DNA of 10,025 bases from contig LNZQ01000184.1 of the NCBI GenBank assembly GCA_002007315.1, positions 1 through 10,025 on the forward strand, written 5' to 3'. A model generated the notes under the pieces. The model worked only from the letters and a program-made list of their open reading frames with translations. It ran no database searches and was not told where the DNA came from. A program made the translations under genes and the position numbers. This document shows, piece by piece, positions 7,181-10,025 of this stretch (positions are counted from its first letter, which is position 1; each line of letters starts with the position of its first letter). Source of the stretch: Epulopiscium sp. Nele67-Bin004 (GTDB lineage: Bacteria > Bacillota_A > Clostridia > Lachnospirales > Cellulosilyticaceae).

Positions 7181-7981
7181 CTACTTTCTAAGGCTCATAA
7201 ACGCCGCTAAAGACCCCCTATTCGCACCTGTTTTTCTATGCGAAAAAAATGTATCTGGGTTACAACAAGTACACATTGATGACATATAAATTTTCTTTAT
7301 GCCAAGTACTTCAAGGCTTTTTTTGTTACATTCCCACAGGTCAATGTTATATTTATTTATAGTTTTATCGTATACGACAAACTCACTAAATATCGACTTG
7401 CCTAAAAACTCGTCTGCCACATCATTATGAACCTCAAAACAACTAGAACATATTGACGGACCTATTCCAACTTCTATATCTTCAAAACTAATTCCATATT
7501 GCTCATTCCATATTGTTGCAAGCTCTTTGCCTATTTCACCAACTGTGCCACGCCACCCAGCGTGTGCTATTCCTATCATATTGTGCTTAGGTGCATAAAA
7601 AAATAGTGGTACACAATCCGCATAATATGTAACTAGTGTAACTTCTTCATCATCTGTATAAATTCCATCTATATCACTAAATTTGTTTGGTGTATAAATT
7701 CCATTGCCTAAGTCATCTTTTGTTACTTTTATTACTGCTGTTTTGTGAGTTTGCTGTGATGCTACAAAACTGTTTTTGTCTACTCCAAGTGCATCAGCTA
7801 TAATAGCATAATTTTTTAGTACATTTTCATTCTCGTCTCCTCGGTTAAAGCCTAAGTTTAACGACTCACACGCTCCTTTGCTTACCCCTCCAAGCCTAGT
7901 TGAAAAAGCATGAATAACTTTGTCTTCCCACCCATTAAATATAACTAGCGGGATATTTTTATTTATAATTTTTGCGTCCAT
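7181..7981 (-). CDS. pgeF: Peptidoglycan editing factor PgeF (YfiH/LACC1 family multicopper-type fold)
   Basis: Members of this family have been described as polyphenol oxidases and as purine nucleoside phosphorylase/adenosine deaminase-like enzymes. In Escherichia coli the protein prevents misincorporation of L-serine into peptidoglycan precursors. The metal/catalytic triad is intact: H79 (SQQTH), C123 (ADCVP) and H140 (GIAHAGWRGT). The conserved C-terminal CTCCNPDTFFSHR and GANRG are also present. At 266 residues the length is typical. I start it at 7981, where GGGAGGG precedes the ATG. A longer frame from 8029 would overlap yraN and lacks a ribosome site. The yraN stop ends one base before this ATG, so the pair is coupled. 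The protein is cytoplasmic, with no signal peptide. Confidence 0.95.
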   Translation of the reverse strand: MDAKIINKNIPLVIFNGWEDKVIHAFSTRLGGVSKGACESLNLGFNRGDENENVLKNYAIIADALGVDKNSFVASQQTHKTAVIKVTKDDLGNGIYTPNKFSDIDGIYTDDEEVTLVTYYADCVPLFFYAPKHNMIGIAHAGWRGTVGEIGKELATIWNEQYGISFEDIEVGIGPSICSSCFEVHNDVADEFLGKSIFSEFVVYDKTINKYNIDLWECNKKSLEVLGIKKIYMSSMCTCCNPDTFFSHRKTGANRGSLAAFMSLRK

Positions 7982-7982
7982 T

Positions 7983-8348
7983 TTAGCCCTCCCAAAATGC
8001 ATTCGGTAGATGATTAATTTTATCATCACACACTTCTACCACATCAAATCTACAATATACATCTAGTTTATGTGTATACAAATAATATTTTGCAACTTTT
8101 ATGATATTTTTTCGTTTGGAATAGTTTACAGCTTCTCTGGGGTGTCCAAACGCTGAACTTTGTCTATACTTCACTTCAACAAAAACTAAGTAATTGTTGT
8201 CTTGTGCGATAATATCAATTTCACCTGTTTTATTTCTATAGTTTTTTGTTATAATCGTATAGCCTAAATCCTCAAGATATTTAACTGCCAAGTTTTCGTA
8301 TTTTGTCCCTACACCTCTACTACCGTTTTGTCCTTGCGTATAATTCAT
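7983..8348 (-). CDS. yraN: UPF0102 family protein YraN, nuclease-like fold
   Basis: YraN proteins are small, widespread proteins of unproved role with a PD-(D/E)XK (Holliday-junction-resolvase-like) fold. In this 121-residue copy, E18 lies in the first helix, GEID at 42-45 provides the aspartate (D45), and VEVK at 57-60 provides E58 and K60. FGHPREAV and the C-terminal NAFWEG are also family features. Three in-frame starts are available (GTG 8357, ATG 8354, ATG 8348). I take 8348 because GTAGGTGA sits at suitable spacing before it. The gene overlaps the end of the FlhB-tail-like gene by 29 bases and is one base from pgeF, so it is embedded in the operon. Confidence 0.93.
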   Translation of the reverse strand: MNYTQGQNGSRGVGTKYENLAVKYLEDLGYTIITKNYRNKTGEIDIIAQDNNYLVFVEVKYRQSSAFGHPREAVNYSKRKNIIKVAKYYLYTHKLDVYCRFDVVEVCDDKINHLPNAFWEG

Positions 8349-8601
8349 CGACATCACCTACAAACATTAGTATTTTTGCCACAAGCTCATAAACTTCTGG
8401 CGGAATTTGAGTTCCAACTTCTACCTCTGTTAAGAGATTTGCCAATTTTTTGTCTTCATATACAGGTACAGCATTTTTTTTTGCTTCTTCTATTATTTTT
8501 TCTGCAACAGAGCCTTTTCCTGAGGCAACGATTTCTGGTGCTTTTTCGCCTCCCTCATATGCAATGGCTACAGCTTTTTTTAGCGGTTTTTTCTCCTCCA
8601 T
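8320..8601 (-). CDS. FlhB C-terminal-domain homologue without membrane domain (YlqH-like)
   Basis: The 93 residues align by eye with the cytoplasmic part of FlhB that follows the NPTH autocleavage site: KKAVAIAYEGGEKAPEIVASGKG, EEAKKNAVPVYEDKKLA, then VEVGTQIPPEVYELVAKILMFV. FlhB is the specificity switch of the flagellar type III export gate. This protein has neither the four membrane helices nor the NPTH site, so it corresponds to the released fragment alone. Such stand-alone proteins (YlqH in Bacillus, FlhX in Helicobacter and Campylobacter) exist, and some can stand in for the FlhB C-terminal fragment. The start at 8601 follows GGGGGAGG, which itself overlaps the stop codon of the FliK-like gene, pointing to coupling. 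The role in this organism is inferred, not shown. Confidence 0.92.
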   Translation of the reverse strand: MEEKKPLKKAVAIAYEGGEKAPEIVASGKGSVAEKIIEEAKKNAVPVYEDKKLANLLTEVEVGTQIPPEVYELVAKILMFVGDVDELYARTKR

Positions 8602-8613
8602 ATTGACCTCCCC

Positions 8614-10025
8614 CTATATTTTAAAGTCAAAATTGCTAACGTTCGTCATAGCTTGAAGATTTATACTTGGGGTTTCTTCCTTATTAGTATCAATACTTAT
8701 TCCACTAATTTTATACCCCTCCTCATCAGCTATTTTTATAAGTTGCGTCAAATGCGGTTGCAAATAAGATTGTATTTCTTTATTTTCTACAAATAAGTGA
8801 ATGTTTAAATCTTTGTCAAGTTTATGAATATGCAACTGAATGTGTTCAAGTGCAACCATATCAAGTGCAATAACGATATATAAACCTTGATCATTTTTAC
8901 CGTTTGCTCCTTTAGGCTCAAAAAAATGCACACTACCATTTTCAAGTTGATGATGCAACATAGGCGATAATAAATTAAACTGACCGTCTTGCTGCAGTTT
9001 TACCATTACTTCGGTTTTTTCTTTTGCCATTTCAAGATTTTCTTTTAAAGATATTGTGTCTGGCTTATCTGATTTTTCGCTTTTTTCTATATCTTCAATC
9101 GCTTCTTCAAGTACTTCAATTAGTTGCTCAAACTTAGATAATTGTTTATCTATTTTCCCATCACTAGCTTCAAGTAAATATTCCCTAAGCCTTTCAGTCG
9201 TAAACTCCTCATCAACCTCTATTGTTTCGCTATTGTCTACTACTTCAAGTGTTTCTTCAACCTCTTGTGTAAACAGTTTATCTAGGTCATCAATAGTCTC
9301 AAATTCTTGAATCACTTCAGCTGTTTCAATCAAAATTTGTGGATTATCTTGAGTTGTTGTTTGGTCTATTTGTGTTTTAGCTTGCTGCTCTGGCTGGCTT
9401 GTTGAAGCAAGAGTTTTATTTATTAGCTCTGCAACTTTTTGTTTGCCTTCCTCATCTAAATTTTGAGCAACTTCCACAAGTTCATCAGTTAACACTTCAA
9501 GCCCCTCTTTCTTCATAGCCTGAGCTGTTTCAAGTTCACTTAAAGTTAAAGTACTTGCTTTTTCCATCAAATTTGTTACAACTTCAGCAGGCATTTCAAA
9601 GCTTTTAACTTGAAAATGTGATGTCAATAAATCTTGTTTGTCAAGCTCCATAGATTTGGACATAAATAAGTCAACGCATGCTTTCATTTCTGGGGTGTCT
9701 GGCAAATTTAATTGTGAGATAACTTGTTCAGACATATTTTCATGTTGACTAAGTTGAGGATTTAGTAACAGCTCACCTTTAGCATTTGTGCTAACGTCAA
9801 ACATCATAAGCCTATTTAGTGGCACACTCGTTTGAAGTTTTGCCTCAAAACTACGTCCATCTGCAAGCTCCAGCAGAGTTTTCCCGTTTTCACTTTTAAC
9901 TCGCCCTTCAAGCATACCTTTATCGGCATACTCTTTTAGAAGTTGGGCTGCAATTTGCTTGCCTGTAGTTGGTGTGCCACCCGCACTTTTTTCTAATGTT
10001 TTACTGTTTTGCCCTGCAATATTTG
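8614..10025 (-). CDS. FliK-like hook-length-control domain protein (YlqG-like), 5' end outside the window
   Basis: The frame is open from the right edge (first full codon ends at 10023) for 469 codons and stops at 8614. Methionine at 9915 is available, but the frame continues upstream with plausible coding sequence, so I treat the gene as truncated by the window. The N-terminal visible part has a small beta-rich segment (GRVKSENGKTLLELADGRSF). A long, low-complexity, acidic and glutamine-rich middle follows. The last about 110 residues resemble the Flg_hook domain of FliK: YIVIALDMVALEHIQLHIHK, then a strand IHLFVENKEI, a helix and YKISGISI. No signal peptide is visible. It is followed at 12 bases by the FlhB-tail-like gene, repeating the FliK-FlhB partnership of flagellar export. 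Homology in the middle is not recognisable. Confidence 0.7.
   Translation of the reverse strand, partial: NIAGQNSKTLEKSAGGTPTTGKQIAAQLLKEYADKGMLEGRVKSENGKTLLELADGRSFEAKLQTSVPLNRLMMFDVSTNAKGELLLNPQLSQHENMSEQVISQLNLPDTPEMKACVDLFMSKSMELDKQDLLTSHFQVKSFEMPAEVVTNLMEKASTLTLSELETAQAMKKEGLEVLTDELVEVAQNLDEEGKQKVAELINKTLASTSQPEQQAKTQIDQTTTQDNPQILIETAEVIQEFETIDDLDKLFTQEVEETLEVVDNSETIEVDEEFTTERLREYLLEASDGKIDKQLSKFEQLIEVLEEAIEDIEKSEKSDKPDTISLKENLEMAKEKTEVMVKLQQDGQFNLLSPMLHHQLENGSVHFFEPKGANGKNDQGLYIVIALDMVALEHIQLHIHKLDKDLNIHLFVENKEIQSYLQPHLTQLIKIADEEGYKISGISIDTNKEETPSINLQAMTNVSNFDFKI

Noticed and set aside
7982..8029. A longer N-terminus for PgeF starting at 8029
   Set aside because: It would overlap yraN by 47 bases, has no ribosome site, and adds 16 residues not typical of the family; GGGAGGG before 7981 decides the start.
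8328..8656. Plus-strand open frames with very hydrophobic, leucine/phenylalanine-rich products resembling membrane peptides
   Set aside because: They are antisense to the lysine/glutamate-rich FlhB-tail gene; reversed AAA/GAA codons read as TTT/TTC. No Shine-Dalgarno sequence is present.
8314..10025. A complete type III secretion or flagellar export system
   Set aside because: Only a FliK-like domain and an FlhB tail are present. No export-gate membrane protein, ATPase or structural gene is visible in the window.

Overview
The window is AT-rich, and every confident gene lies on the minus strand, so transcription runs from the right edge towards the left. A complete spoIVA gene marks the host as an endospore-forming Firmicute. 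The gene order (FliK-like, FlhB-tail-like, yraN, pgeF, DUF512 protein, der, plsY, gpsA, spoIVA) fits a clostridial chromosome, and the der-to-spoIVA part is also kept in Bacillus. An Rpn/PD-(D/E)XK-type remnant of the kind common in Lachnospirales suggests that group, but the species cannot be read from the sequence.

Right part (10025 to about 7180): a partial gene ends in a FliK-like hook-length-control domain. It is followed by a 93-residue protein equivalent to the C-terminal export-switch domain of FlhB without its membrane part, then YraN (UPF0102 nuclease fold) and PgeF (YfiH/LACC1 family). Middle (7170 to 2873): a PDZ plus CX3CX2C iron-sulfur DUF512 protein overlaps der, the double-GTPase ribosome assembly factor. 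der is followed at one base by plsY and then gpsA, which form the glycerol-3-phosphate entry to phospholipid synthesis. Gaps of one to about twenty bases and several overlaps suggest one long operon from the right edge to gpsA.

Left part (2872 to 1): spoIVA has its own leader with candidate sigma-E promoters, a strong Shine-Dalgarno sequence and a strong Rho-independent terminator. Beyond the terminator lies an independently promoted nucleotidyltransferase of the COG3541/YcgL type. Its 3' end overlaps an internally deleted remnant of an Rpn-type nuclease/transposase gene. That remnant stops just where a structured segment begins, and the segment resembles the right end and omega-RNA region of an IS200/IS605 (TnpB) element reading on the plus strand out of the left edge.

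Most of the window is conserved housekeeping. The parts worth a second look are the FliK-like/FlhB-tail pair placed away from flagellar genes, the DUF512-der overlap, and the mobile-element debris in the first 460 bases. I see no CRISPR array, tRNA, rRNA or complete novel defence system.
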